Below, one piece after another: positions 18,066 to 27,091 of a DNA stretch of 64,000 bases; the stretch's first letter is position 1; every line of letters begins with the position of its first letter. A program made the position numbers and the translations under genes. The DNA lies in contig NZ_OY730258.1 of NCBI RefSeq assembly GCF_963422545.1, positions 1 through 64,000 on the forward strand, in the 5' to 3' direction. Under the pieces are notes generated by a model that was not told where the DNA came from, did no database searches, and worked only from the letters and a program-made list of their open reading frames with translations. The stretch comes from an uncultured Flavobacterium sp. (GTDB lineage Bacteria; Bacteroidota; Bacteroidia; Flavobacteriales; Flavobacteriaceae).

Positions 18066-18219
18066 AAAGAGGGATGAGGTAAGTAAAAACTCGGTTTGAA
18101 GAAAAACTGAAACTAAGGAGAAATCAATTTATTCATTTCACAAGAATGAATTCTATACATCTGAATTAGAGCATATATAAGGTGTATGAAGAAGCTGTAA
18201 ATTAAGAGTATTTACAATT

Positions 18220-19215
18220 TTAAAATTCAGATTTAACAAAATCATCTGCTGGCTTTCTTCCGAATTGCTGAAAATATGCCGAAGAAAACTTGCTTACTTT
18301 AGTGTAATTTAATTTATAAGCAACATCCGATAACGTGGCAAAATTTTCACTTTTAAGAAGCTCGTTGGCTAAAATCATCTTTTGTCTTATAAAGAAATGA
18401 TTTGGTGTGGTAACGAACATTTTCCGGAATAAAGACTTATACTTGGTAACCGACATACCTGCCATTTCTGCCAACATATCGACTCCGGGAAAACCTATAA
18501 ATAAATTATCTAATAAATATTCTTTGGTCATATTTAAAGCAGTAACTTCTTTATCAGGTATATGGTGTAGCAACTGCGCAAGGTTAGAGTATCTATTAAT
18601 AAACTTTGCCAGCAACCTTAGGCTAACACCTTGTAGATAAATTTGAAATGCAGGATCTAAGAATGATTTATTCTTTATAGCATGCATAATAAGTTTACTA
18701 TTACTATCAATATGGTCATAAAAGTAAAGCGTATTTTCGTCACTTTTTATTTTACGCTTATTCGTGTTTTTTGCTTTCTGTTTAGCAATCGAAGTACGCA
18801 ATAATTTTTTGCTAACCAACAAACGCATTGCAAATACGCGCTCTCCCACAACTGGTTCAAAAATATTTTCAATAGCATTATCAACAACCCCTAATCCTAA
18901 ATTGGCTTTATATCCTATTTTGTGTTCAGTTCCCTCTACATGAATCAGGTTTATTTCATCACTAAAATCATAATGGATAATATACAAATCATTATCAGAT
19001 CTAAGCCTTCTTATACGAATGGGATTCTTAAACGTTACATCTAAAAGTACAACCGAAAGACCTGCAGTGACAGGTGTAAAAAAAAAGCCTCCCTCTGCCA
19101 ACTCAGGCATAACTACCAGCTTATCATCAATAACCTCTGCTCCTTCACCAAGTTGGTCTATATTATGGTATAGCCACTCAGAAGTTAAAGAGTATGTATG
19201 ACTTACCTCGATCAT
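18220..19215 (-). CDS. AraC-family transcription regulator (paralogue 2)
   Basis: A 331-residue protein with the same layout as paralogue 1: a shared N-terminal domain (MIEVSHTYSLTSEWL, FFFTPVTAGLSVVLLDV) and a C-terminal AraC HTH (LAEMAGMSVTKYKSLFRKMFVTTPNHFF...FGRKPADDF). Its ATG overlaps the stop codon of paralogue 3 by one base (TAATG), a strong sign of translational coupling, so both are made from one mRNA. Paralogues 1 and 2 clearly come from a recent duplication. Confidence 0.9.
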   Translation of the reverse strand: MIEVSHTYSLTSEWLYHNIDQLGEGAEVIDDKLVVMPELAEGGFFFTPVTAGLSVVLLDVTFKNPIRIRRLRSDNDLYIIHYDFSDEINLIHVEGTEHKIGYKANLGLGVVDNAIENIFEPVVGERVFAMRLLVSKKLLRTSIAKQKAKNTNKRKIKSDENTLYFYDHIDSNSKLIMHAIKNKSFLDPAFQIYLQGVSLRLLAKFINRYSNLAQLLHHIPDKEVTALNMTKEYLLDNLFIGFPGVDMLAEMAGMSVTKYKSLFRKMFVTTPNHFFIRQKMILANELLKSENFATLSDVAYKLNYTKVSKFSSAYFQQFGRKPADDFVKSEF

Positions 19216-20198
19216 TATTGTAATTGTTTTACGTAATCTTTTGGCGTCATTCCAAAAAACTCTCTAAACCTTCCGGCAAAGTAAGAGCTATTAGTAAAAC
19301 TTAAACTATCAGAAACCTGTGAAATACTCAGTTGTCTTTCCTGCAAAAGACGTTTAGCCTCTAAGAGTTTATTGTTTAAAAAGAAGGAATTGGGAGTTAT
19401 TCCTGTAATTTTTTTGAACAGTTTTTTATATTTAGATTCCGACATATTTGCCTGTTGTGCCAGAAACTCAATACTAGGAAATAATTGATTCAAATTTTCA
19501 ATCAAGTACGATTGCGATTTTATAATACATCTTAAATCCTCTTCATTAATCTTATCAATTACAAGCTCTTCAAAAGTCATTTTCTCAATGTACTCTGCTA
19601 ATAAGTTCTGAACAGTTCCTCTTAAATAAAGATCAAATGCAGTTCCCCCTACTTCTTGTGCCCGTAAATTCATCAAAAGATTATAGCTGTCATTACTCAT
19701 CCTTGTAAACTTAACTATAGTATTTAAGTTCGGATCAAAAATTTCTTCAGCATGTTCCTTAAGAGAAGGATTATCCTGAAAATATTCTTTTATCAACTCT
19801 TTTTTTATAAAAATACAAAGAGCAAAAGTTTTACTTCCCGCTTTAACAATATAGTCCGAATATAAAGTACTATCCAGTATTGCTAAATTCCAGTTCCATC
19901 TCCCAATAGGATTTGCAACATCGTCAGATAATAAAACAGCCTCACCCTCAGTAAGATTATAATAAAAACCTACGAAATCATCTGTTTTATTTTCTTGTCT
20001 TAAATGAATCTCTGAATTATATACAACATCAACATATAAAACAGAAATACCAATGCCAAAATTTAAAAAATATCGATCTCCGGTATGAATATGATCTGGA
20101 ACTAAAATAAAATTACCTTCTACCTTTCCTTCAAGTTCTATGGCAAATGGTTCAACCCAATCCAATTCTACTCCGTAATGATGTGTAATTTTTTTCAT
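19215..20198 (-). CDS. AraC-family transcription regulator (paralogue 3)
   Basis: A 327-residue protein and the first gene of the two-gene regulator operon. The C-terminal AraC HTH is clear (LAQQANMSESKYKKLFKKITGITPNSFFLNNKLLEAKRLL...FAGRFREFFGMTPKDYV), with the classic second-HTH motif. The N-terminal domain keeps the overall pattern of the other two (KKITHHYGVELDWVEPF; SDDVANPIGRWNWNLAILDS) but is much more diverged. No copy of the shared promoter block is seen upstream, so it may be the top of the cascade. Confidence 0.9.
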   Translation of the reverse strand: MKKITHHYGVELDWVEPFAIELEGKVEGNFILVPDHIHTGDRYFLNFGIGISVLYVDVVYNSEIHLRQENKTDDFVGFYYNLTEGEAVLLSDDVANPIGRWNWNLAILDSTLYSDYIVKAGSKTFALCIFIKKELIKEYFQDNPSLKEHAEEIFDPNLNTIVKFTRMSNDSYNLLMNLRAQEVGGTAFDLYLRGTVQNLLAEYIEKMTFEELVIDKINEEDLRCIIKSQSYLIENLNQLFPSIEFLAQQANMSESKYKKLFKKITGITPNSFFLNNKLLEAKRLLQERQLSISQVSDSLSFTNSSYFAGRFREFFGMTPKDYVKQLQ

Positions 20199-20390
20199 CT
20201 ATAAATTGACATATTTGAGTATATTTTTCTATTAACAAAAATATATATATTTTTTTATATGTACTTTAATGTACCATCTAATTTTTAATTGATTTAGGTA
20301 TGAAGGAGGAACAATTATTCCTCCAACAGTTTTGCAGGAGGACTAACCTAATAAAATAGGTTACATATCATAGATTTGCATTTTGGAAGG
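20199..20390. other. Intergenic stretch with two small hairpins
   Basis: It contains GGAGGAA/TTCCTCC (7-bp stem, 20305-20324) and TAACCTA/TAGGTTA (7-bp stem, 20344-20363). The core GGAACAATTATTCCTC occurs again at about 63208, near the right end of the window. A GTAC-N-TTAAT-GTACC motif at about 20260 could be a regulator site upstream of the AraC 3 gene. No gene is seen. Confidence 0.4.
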
Positions 20391-20538
20391 GATCCTTTTT
20401 TTGCCATAAATAGTTAAGGCGGTTTTTAAAGATATTTCACCAGTCTAAGTTTTCTGGCAAAATCGTGGCACAAGAGGTTTTAAAGAATTAAAAGACTAAT
20501 ATTAACAAGGGTTACAGAAGATGGGTTCGAATATATAG
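20391..20538. repeat. Palindromic dispersed repeat P, copy 1
   Basis: A left arm GGGATCCTTTTTTTGCCA...GTTAAGGCGG and a right arm CCAGTCTAAGTTTTCTGGCA, then AAAATCGTGGCACA, form an imperfect inverted repeat about 65 bp long. It is followed at the same distance as in copy 2 by GGTTCGAATATAT. Other copies are at 45010-45155 (full), 45981-46014 (left arm only) and 57980-58050 (arms in swapped order). Confidence 0.6.
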
Positions 20539-20596
20539 CGGGAAGAGCTCCTAAAAAATAATATTATATACAATTGAAGATGATGACCACTCCAAG

Positions 20597-20946
20597 TTAA
20601 TTGCCAGATCTATCAACTGCTCTATACAAATAGCACCATTGTCCTTTAATTTTAATATAAGTCTCGTCCATTCTCCAACTACTGCCAACTTCTACTTTGC
20701 GTTCCTTCATTTGCATCTCCATTAACGGCGCAAACTTAAATACCCAGCGCTGAATGATAGCATGATCAACATGAACTCCTAGCATTTTCATGATCTCTTC
20801 AACATCTCGATAACTTAAAGTAAACCTAAGCTTGAAATAGACTGCCTGCAGAATAATAGACCTTGGATAGCAATGACCTTTTGTATTGATGAGTTTAAGA
20901 ATTAAAAAAGGCAAAGATAAAACTTAGCTTTAAATGCGACAGAGCC
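20597..20946 (-). pseudogene. IS6-family transposase remnant, 3'-truncated (copy 2)
   Basis: The right end (GCGACAGAGCC, ending at 20946) and 105 codons match the intact element at 62202-62974. The frame opens with a TTG (MPFLILKLINTKGHCY) and includes the first catalytic Asp (WRMDETYIKIKG). It breaks off after RAVDRSGN, just where the copy meets unrelated DNA at about 20600. The second Asp and the Glu of the DDE triad are missing. Confidence 0.85.
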
Positions 20947-21028
20947 ATAAAAACAGAAGAGACAACCAGCAGATCGTCTCATTTACTATTCAAAAATTAT
21001 AATTTTCATGATTGCAATATTCTAATTA

Positions 21029-23464
21029 TTAAAGTTCTGACTTTAAACTTATCTTCCCTTTCTGAAGCCCTTTACCTATTACTTCCAATTGGATTGCTCC
21101 TGCAGTTTTGACTGCTTTAACCAAGACCACCAATTTACCGCTGAAAAGCTTCATTTTATCCTGATGAAATATTTCTAATGATGTGGCATCGCCGTTACAA
21201 GCTGCTCTGTAAGTAGCAGAACCAGTTACTTTAAATTGTAATTCATTGACTGCTGTAGGACATGGAATTCCGTTTTTATCTACAACCGAAACAGTTACAA
21301 AAGAGATATCCTCTCCATCGGCCTTAATAATTTTTCGATCTGCTTCGAGAACAATTTTATACGGATCTCCGGCCGTTTTAATCTCACTTTCGGCAGCTAT
21401 TTTCCCATTTGAATCAAATGCTACTACTTTTACTATTCCAGGCTCATATTTAACATCATTCCACATTAAACGATAGCGGTTTTGCGGAGTTGAATTGTTT
21501 TTCTTCTGGATTCCCATACTTTTTCCATTTACAAAAAGCTCTGCGCTATCGTAATTTGTGTACACGAAAACCGGAGTAATTTCCCCTTCTCTTCCTTTCC
21601 AGTTCCAATGTGGCAGTATATGAAGCGTTTTATCCTTCGTATTCCATCTGCTTCTATAAAGATAAAAACGGTCTTTAGGAAGTCCTGCCAAATCTGAAAT
21701 TCCAAAATAAGAACTTCTTGACGGCCATTTTTCATCATAAGGCGTTGGTTCTCCTAAATAATCAAAACCTGTCCAGACAAATTCTCCAATAACCCACGGT
21801 TTATCATCCTGAAGTACAAAATCTTCGTCAGGAACATTTGACCAGCTACAAGCTTCAAGATCATAAGAAGAACATTGAAGATCATCATATTGTTTTTCTT
21901 TTTGCTGTACAACAGGAAATTTATAAATTCCTCTTGAACTAACCGTTGAAGCTGTTTCTGATCCTAATATAAATCTTTGGGGAAATGATTTATATGCTTC
22001 TTCATAAAGATGAACTCTGTAATTCAATCCCGGAACATCTAATAAAGATCCAAAACCTGATGCCATAGTTTGTTTTACCTGATCCATTCCCACCGTAACC
22101 CGGCGCGTAGGATCTTCTCTATGGAAGATATCCTGCAAAAATTTAGCTCTTGTTAAACCTTCGGCTCCGTATTGATCCGGAACTTCATTTCCTGAACTCC
22201 ACATTACGATACACGGATGATTTCGAGTCGCTCTCACTAAATTTACAATGTCTTTTTCTGCGTATTCTTCAAAAAAGCGGTGATATCCGTTTTGTACTTT
22301 TGGTTTAGCCCATTCGTCAAAACTTTCTGCAAGAAACATAAATCCCATTTCATCAGCCAATTCAAGCTGTTCAAAAGAAGGCATATTATGAGAACTTCTA
22401 ATCGCGTTACATCCAAGATCTTTTAAAATCGTTAATTGTCTGCGAAGTGCCGCTTTGTTTACCGCCGCGCCAAGAGGTCCTAAATCATGATGAAGACAAA
22501 CTCCTTTAAATTTCGTCACTTTACCATTTAGGCTAAATCCTTTATTGGCTTCGTATTTAATAAATCTTATACCAAATTTTATGTTTTGTTCGTCTTTTAA
22601 AGTTCCGTCGGCAGCGTATAATTTAGTTGTCGCTGTATATAAATAAGGCGTTTCAGGACTCCACAAATGAGGGTTTGCAACTGACATTATCTGATGGAAT
22701 TTTCCATCTGTTATTTCTGTATCTTTTTGTGTTGCGACTACATTATTATCGGCGTCTTTTATTTGAGTTACCATTGAGGTATTACTGCCAAGAACCTCAG
22801 CTTTAATATCTACAACAGCATTATTATCTTTCATGTCCGGAGTTGTAATAAAAGTGCCCCATTGTGCAAAACTTTCCTCCTCTTTTACTACAATACTTAC
22901 TTTTCTATAAAGCCCTGCACCCGGATACCATCTCGAAGAAAATGGCAAATTGGTCAATTTTACTGCCAATAGATTTTCTGAACCTACTTTGAGATCGTTG
23001 GTAATATCAATATAAAAATAGCTGTATCCGTAACCCCAATTTCCTATTTTTTTTCCATTCAAATAAACCTGAGGTTCACTCATTGCGCCTTCAAAAATAA
23101 GAAGTGCTTTCTTTCCTTTTTTAAACTCCGGAAGAGAAAATGTATTGCGATACCAACCTGTTCCAATATGCGGAAGTGCTCCGGTACGACCTGTTTTTTC
23201 AGTTGGAACTTTTTCTCCGTTTTGTTCAATTGCCGAAACTTGTTTGTCCCATTCTTTATCAAAAGGTCCGTAAATCGCCCAATCGTGAGGAACACTAACT
23301 TTTTCCCATTTTGAAGCATCATAATCTACAGAAAAAGCATCACCTTTTACTTCTTTAGAAAAGCGCCAGTTATCTTTTAAAATAGTAGTTGATTGTGACA
23401 TCATTTTTCCAGACGAAAAAACAAGTAGAAATAAGAAGAATATTGATCTAAAAATTAATTTCAT
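21029..23464 (-). CDS. GH2 beta-galactosidase, secreted
   Basis: An 811-residue glycoside hydrolase family 2 enzyme with a signal peptide, a jelly-roll sugar-binding domain (VPHDWAIYGPFD; TGWYRNTFSLP), an immunoglobulin-like domain, the TIM barrel and C-terminal Ig-like/DUF4982-type domains. The acid/base Glu is in IVMWSSGNEVPDQ and the nucleophile Glu is in RFILGSETASTV. The HHDLGPLGAAVNKAALRRQL motif is typical. In this locus it should remove terminal galactose from galacto-oligosaccharides released by the two GH53 enzymes. Last gene of the polysaccharide locus, 294 bp after the previous stop. Confidence 0.93.
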   Translation of the reverse strand: MKLIFRSIFFLFLLVFSSGKMMSQSTTILKDNWRFSKEVKGDAFSVDYDASKWEKVSVPHDWAIYGPFDKEWDKQVSAIEQNGEKVPTEKTGRTGALPHIGTGWYRNTFSLPEFKKGKKALLIFEGAMSEPQVYLNGKKIGNWGYGYSYFYIDITNDLKVGSENLLAVKLTNLPFSSRWYPGAGLYRKVSIVVKEEESFAQWGTFITTPDMKDNNAVVDIKAEVLGSNTSMVTQIKDADNNVVATQKDTEITDGKFHQIMSVANPHLWSPETPYLYTATTKLYAADGTLKDEQNIKFGIRFIKYEANKGFSLNGKVTKFKGVCLHHDLGPLGAAVNKAALRRQLTILKDLGCNAIRSSHNMPSFEQLELADEMGFMFLAESFDEWAKPKVQNGYHRFFEEYAEKDIVNLVRATRNHPCIVMWSSGNEVPDQYGAEGLTRAKFLQDIFHREDPTRRVTVGMDQVKQTMASGFGSLLDVPGLNYRVHLYEEAYKSFPQRFILGSETASTVSSRGIYKFPVVQQKEKQYDDLQCSSYDLEACSWSNVPDEDFVLQDDKPWVIGEFVWTGFDYLGEPTPYDEKWPSRSSYFGISDLAGLPKDRFYLYRSRWNTKDKTLHILPHWNWKGREGEITPVFVYTNYDSAELFVNGKSMGIQKKNNSTPQNRYRLMWNDVKYEPGIVKVVAFDSNGKIAAESEIKTAGDPYKIVLEADRKIIKADGEDISFVTVSVVDKNGIPCPTAVNELQFKVTGSATYRAACNGDATSLEIFHQDKMKLFSGKLVVLVKAVKTAGAIQLEVIGKGLQKGKISLKSEL

Positions 23465-23526
23465 TTTTCTATATATTTTTTTACCATTTAAGAGATTAAG
23501 ACAACTCGTTGGGCATAATTATTTAA

Positions 23527-23663
23527 CACATAGAAACATAGGGTTATTGAACTTAAAAAAGGCGTTTCACTTGCATTAACACACATAGCTATGTGTGAGA
23601 AACAAGTTTCTTTCAATAATCTTTTTCAAAAACATAAAATCTATGTTTCTATATGTTTAATTA
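23527..23663. repeat. Nested inverted repeats between GH53 and GH2 genes
   Basis: Outer arms ACATAGAAACATAG...GTTATTGAA and TTCAATAATC...CTATGTTTCTATATGT enclose a perfect 16-bp palindrome ACACATAGCTATGTGT (23581-23596). On RNA this would fold into a long hairpin within the transcript between the two glycosidase genes. It could stabilise the upstream message or be a REP-like intergenic repeat. Confidence 0.5.
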
Positions 23664-23758
23664 TTTTTTATACATTACTCCAAACGAGCTAAAATCATTT
23701 AGCTTTATGAAGCTTAATATCTTAATGGTGAAATTTTAATTTTTAATTTAAAAAGTAT

Positions 23759-24790
23759 TTAATTTTTGAAAGCATCTAATGCCGGCGAAGGTTTTCCGTT
23801 AGAAAGCCAGGCATTAAGTTGATAACCGCTCCAGCTTTTTTCGCCTTGTGGTTCCCAATAAATAACTCCTAAACCTTTATTATCAGGTACGCTTTTTACC
23901 GCTTTTATAGTAGCTTCAAGCATTTCTTTGGTGTTTTGTACTTGTTCAAAATCACCACCAACTTCTACAACCATAACTTCTTTATTATAACGTGAAGCCA
24001 TATCTTTTAGATTATTTTCTAAATCTAAAATGGTACTTTGATAATCGGTTTTGATCCAATACGGATAATAAGATAATCCAATTACATCATATTTCACCTT
24101 ATTTTCTGTGGCTTTATCAAAAAACCATCTGAATTTTTCGCTTTTATTTCCTTCGTCCAAATGAACAATTACTTTAATTTTTGGATCGATCGCTTTTGTC
24201 GCTTCGTATCCTTTATCAAGTAATTGTGCCAATTGTTTAAAATTATCTGTGCTTCCTTCCGGCCAAAGCATTCCGCCCGGAATTTCATTTCCAACCTGAA
24301 CCCATTCTGGAGTTACTCCGGCTTTTTTCAACAGTTGTAAAACGTCGTATGTATGTTGATAAACATCGGTTAACAATTCTGGGAAAGAATGTTTTGCCCA
24401 TGCAGCAGGTTTATTTTGCTTTCCGGGATCAGCCCAAGAATCGCTGTAATGAAAATCGATCATAATACGCATTCCCATTTTTTGTGCACGAACAGCCATG
24501 ACAACCGTTTCTTCGGGACTACAATGTCCGCTTGCTTTATCTTTATTCGGGTTTACCCAAACTCTTAATCTAATCGTGTTTATTCCGCGGTCTTTTAATA
24601 ATTGCAGACAGTCTTTTTGAGAACCGTCTGCATCATAAAATTTATAACCTGTTGCTTCCATTTGCGGCAGCCAGCCAACATCCGCTCCATTTGAAAAGGA
24701 GTTTTTCTCGCTAATCATTTTTGATTTACATGAAGTAAAAGCAAGACCAATTAGCATTAAAAAAGAGGCAATTTTAAGTGATTTCTTCAT
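23759..24790 (-). CDS. GH53 arabinogalactan endo-beta-1,4-galactanase, lipoprotein (copy b)
   Basis: A 343-residue lipoprotein (LIGLAFTSCKSK lipobox, Cys at about residue 20). GH53 motifs are seen throughout: GADVGWLPQMEATGYKFYD, IDFHYSDSWADPGKQNKP, WVQVGNEIPGGMLWPEG with the acid/base Glu, and VMVVEVGGDF with the nucleophile Glu. It cuts beta-1,4-galactan, the side chain of pectin type I. It starts 3 bp after the stop of the second GH53 gene, so they are co-transcribed. It is shorter and more compact than its neighbour and probably differs in subsite use or product size. Confidence 0.93.
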   Translation of the reverse strand: MKKSLKIASFLMLIGLAFTSCKSKMISEKNSFSNGADVGWLPQMEATGYKFYDADGSQKDCLQLLKDRGINTIRLRVWVNPNKDKASGHCSPEETVVMAVRAQKMGMRIMIDFHYSDSWADPGKQNKPAAWAKHSFPELLTDVYQHTYDVLQLLKKAGVTPEWVQVGNEIPGGMLWPEGSTDNFKQLAQLLDKGYEATKAIDPKIKVIVHLDEGNKSEKFRWFFDKATENKVKYDVIGLSYYPYWIKTDYQSTILDLENNLKDMASRYNKEVMVVEVGGDFEQVQNTKEMLEATIKAVKSVPDNKGLGVIYWEPQGEKSWSGYQLNAWLSNGKPSPALDAFKN

Positions 24791-24793
24791 GTT

Positions 24794-25891
24794 TTATTCT
24801 TTACTGAAAGCCTGCAGTACTGATAGGGCATTGTTATCAAAACTGTATAAAGCCTGATTTTCGAATGTAGAACCGCTTTGAGATTGTGGTCCTTTAAAAG
24901 CAACCCATTCGCCTCCCCAATACGCAAATCCTTGTCCGAATTCTGATGTTTTTACTAAATTTTTAATATCCATAACAAAAGTTCTTTGTCCGGCAGGAGT
25001 TGCAGGATATCCCAGAACCAACTGATCACTTGTACCTACAATATTGTTAGTCTGATCGTTGTGTAATAAAGTAAAAGGATAAGCTGTTTCTGCAATCAGC
25101 ACTTTTTTACTGAATTTCTTTCCTAAGGCATCAATGGTGTTTTTTACTTCTGTTAAATCTTTACCATGCCAAACAGGATAATAGGATAATCCGATATAAT
25201 CGTAATCAACACTTTTCATTTTATTAAAAAACCAATCTGTAGCGCCACCATTTACACCTGCATAATGAATCATTATTTTTGTATTTGGTGCTTTACTGCG
25301 AACTGTTGCACTTGCAGCACTTAATATTGCAAGACATTGTTGTTCGTTACTGATTAAGTTTCCTTGTGGCCACAATAATCCGCTATTGATTTCATTACCA
25401 ATTTGAATAATATCAGGATTGATTTCTGAGATTATTGTTGCTGTATAATTGGTTACGGCTGTTTTTAAATCAGCAAAATTTAGATTTTTCCATTCTTCCG
25501 GAGTCGTCTGAACGCCCGGATCTGCCCAAGAGTCAGAATAGTGAACGGTAAGCCAAACTCTTAAACCGGCTTGCCTTGCTTTTTGAGCTAATTGTTTTAC
25601 TTCGCTTAAACCGGAACGACCGTTTACAGGATTTTTCCATAAACGAATTCGGACTGTATTACAACCTGCATTTTTTAGTGTTGTAAGCATTCCTTCGGCT
25701 TTGCCATTGTTGTAAAATTTAGTTCCCAAAGATTCCATTTGAGGAAGAAAAGAAACATCTGATGCTCTGATAAAAGTATCCGTTGCATCCGGCGGATTAA
25801 CTGCTTCTTTGTCTGAAGAATCATTACTTGAGCACGAAAATTGAATTGCAGTTATTGCAAGTAACCCAAGAATTTTTATATATTTTTTCAT
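24794..25891 (-). CDS. GH53 arabinogalactan endo-beta-1,4-galactanase, lipoprotein (copy a)
   Basis: A 365-residue lipoprotein (ITAIQFSCSSND lipobox). GH53 motifs: ASDVSFLPQMESLGTKFYN, LTVHYSDSWADPGVQTTP, IIQIGNEINSGLLWPQGN with the acid/base Glu, and VLIAETAYPFTL with the nucleophile Glu. Sequence similarity to the other GH53 is only moderate, so this is an old duplication or a separate acquisition. One of the two is probably exposed at the cell surface to make long products and the other periplasmic, but the sequence does not say which. Confidence 0.93.
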   Translation of the reverse strand: MKKYIKILGLLAITAIQFSCSSNDSSDKEAVNPPDATDTFIRASDVSFLPQMESLGTKFYNNGKAEGMLTTLKNAGCNTVRIRLWKNPVNGRSGLSEVKQLAQKARQAGLRVWLTVHYSDSWADPGVQTTPEEWKNLNFADLKTAVTNYTATIISEINPDIIQIGNEINSGLLWPQGNLISNEQQCLAILSAASATVRSKAPNTKIMIHYAGVNGGATDWFFNKMKSVDYDYIGLSYYPVWHGKDLTEVKNTIDALGKKFSKKVLIAETAYPFTLLHNDQTNNIVGTSDQLVLGYPATPAGQRTFVMDIKNLVKTSEFGQGFAYWGGEWVAFKGPQSQSGSTFENQALYSFDNNALSVLQAFSKE

Positions 25892-25940
25892 GATAGGAAT
25901 TATAACTAGTGAAATTTTGAATTTTAAAAAACTTTAATTT

Positions 25941-25976
25941 AAAGAAGCCTTAAAATAATAACATCAAGGCTTCTTT
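25941..25976 (-). terminator. Hairpin between SusE-like and GH53 genes (attenuator candidate)
   Basis: A perfect 11-bp stem (AAAGAAGCCTT / AAGGCTTCTTT) with a 14-nt loop. The strongest T run lies on the plus-strand side, so on the minus-strand message it is more likely a processing or partial attenuation site that lets SusC/D/E be made at higher levels than the glycosidases. Confidence 0.5.
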
Positions 25977-25992
25977 AATTTTTTTAATTCAA

Positions 25993-27060
25993 TTATAGAG
26001 TTGGAATAAACATATAACGTCCATCTAAGTCATTGAACCAGATATCGTATTTTCCAGCTTCAACAATAATATCTCCACCATTATCTCCCCAGCTTACATC
26101 CCAACTGTTGTTTGCTCTGAATTTCATTTTTCCGGCTTTTAATGTTTGAGTAACTTTCCAGATATGCTCATCAAATGAAGATTTTACTAATGGAATATCT
26201 TGACTCCAACCAGTATCATCGCCTGTTAATACAGATCCAGTCATCGTAATTATTGGATACGTTATCATTGGTCCTGTATAAGGAGTGATTTTGTATGTCA
26301 ACTCTTCAAGGTTAATTTCAAAACTATAATAACCTGCTGCTGTCGTTGGGAAAACTCCCGGATCAGTATCGCTTTCTGTTGCTCTGTATTGTACTTTGGC
26401 ACCGTTTGTTCCGTAAGCCGGAGCCCAGAAACCAATTTGTTCGATTAATTTAAAACCATCTTTATTAAAATATCCTGTATAATACTGTTTTGCATTTTCT
26501 TTTGGATCTCTGTAAATTGGCATATTATTGCTCGTTACGCTCCAACCTGCAGCAGTTCCAGGTCCAACTAAAAACAAATCAACTCTTGGGAAAGCACCTC
26601 TGTAAGGAGTTAGATTAATTGTGATTGGCGTAGAAAGTTTTGGTTCTGAAAGTGTTGTTCCAACGGTAGATTTAATTCTCACATCGATTGTTCCTTCAAC
26701 ACCAGCAGTAAGTCCAAGTTCCAATGCTTTTGCATTCAATTCTGCAACTGTAATAGTCGCGTGAGTTACTGTAGAAGTTGTAATATCTACCGGAGCAGCA
26801 AATTCTGTATTACTTACTGCAAATTGCACTGTGTAAGTAACAATTGTTGGTGTTCCGTAACTAACTTTTTCCCAAGTCAATGTCAATGCCGTATTATTTG
26901 GCGTGTCTTTATTAAGAATTGTCGAAGATCCGGTTTCTGGAGTTATGATAGAAAAAGCAGCCGCTTGTGGCTCTAAAATCATTAAATTTTCTTCGTTTTC
27001 ACAAGACCAAAATCCTGTAAGTAAAACAACAGCTATAAATATTTTATATATAAGTTTCAT
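25993..27060 (-). CDS. SusE/SusF-like surface glycan-binding lipoprotein
   Basis: A 355-residue lipoprotein (LTGFWSCENEEN lipobox) with an N-terminal SusE Ig-like domain (NNTALTLTWEKVSYGTPTIVTYTVQF) and two starch-binding-protein-like modules in the C-terminal half (VDLFLVGPGTAAGWS and ITMTGSVLTGDDTGWSQDIPLV), each ending in a strand rich in Trp/Tyr. It should sit on the cell surface and help SusD hold galactan chains. It starts 31 bp downstream of the SusD gene. Confidence 0.88.
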   Translation of the reverse strand: MKLIYKIFIAVVLLTGFWSCENEENLMILEPQAAAFSIITPETGSSTILNKDTPNNTALTLTWEKVSYGTPTIVTYTVQFAVSNTEFAAPVDITTSTVTHATITVAELNAKALELGLTAGVEGTIDVRIKSTVGTTLSEPKLSTPITINLTPYRGAFPRVDLFLVGPGTAAGWSVTSNNMPIYRDPKENAKQYYTGYFNKDGFKLIEQIGFWAPAYGTNGAKVQYRATESDTDPGVFPTTAAGYYSFEINLEELTYKITPYTGPMITYPIITMTGSVLTGDDTGWSQDIPLVKSSFDEHIWKVTQTLKAGKMKFRANNSWDVSWGDNGGDIIVEAGKYDIWFNDLDGRYMFIPTL

Positions 27061-27091
27061 TTTGTGTATCGTTTATGTTTAAAAAAAGTTT

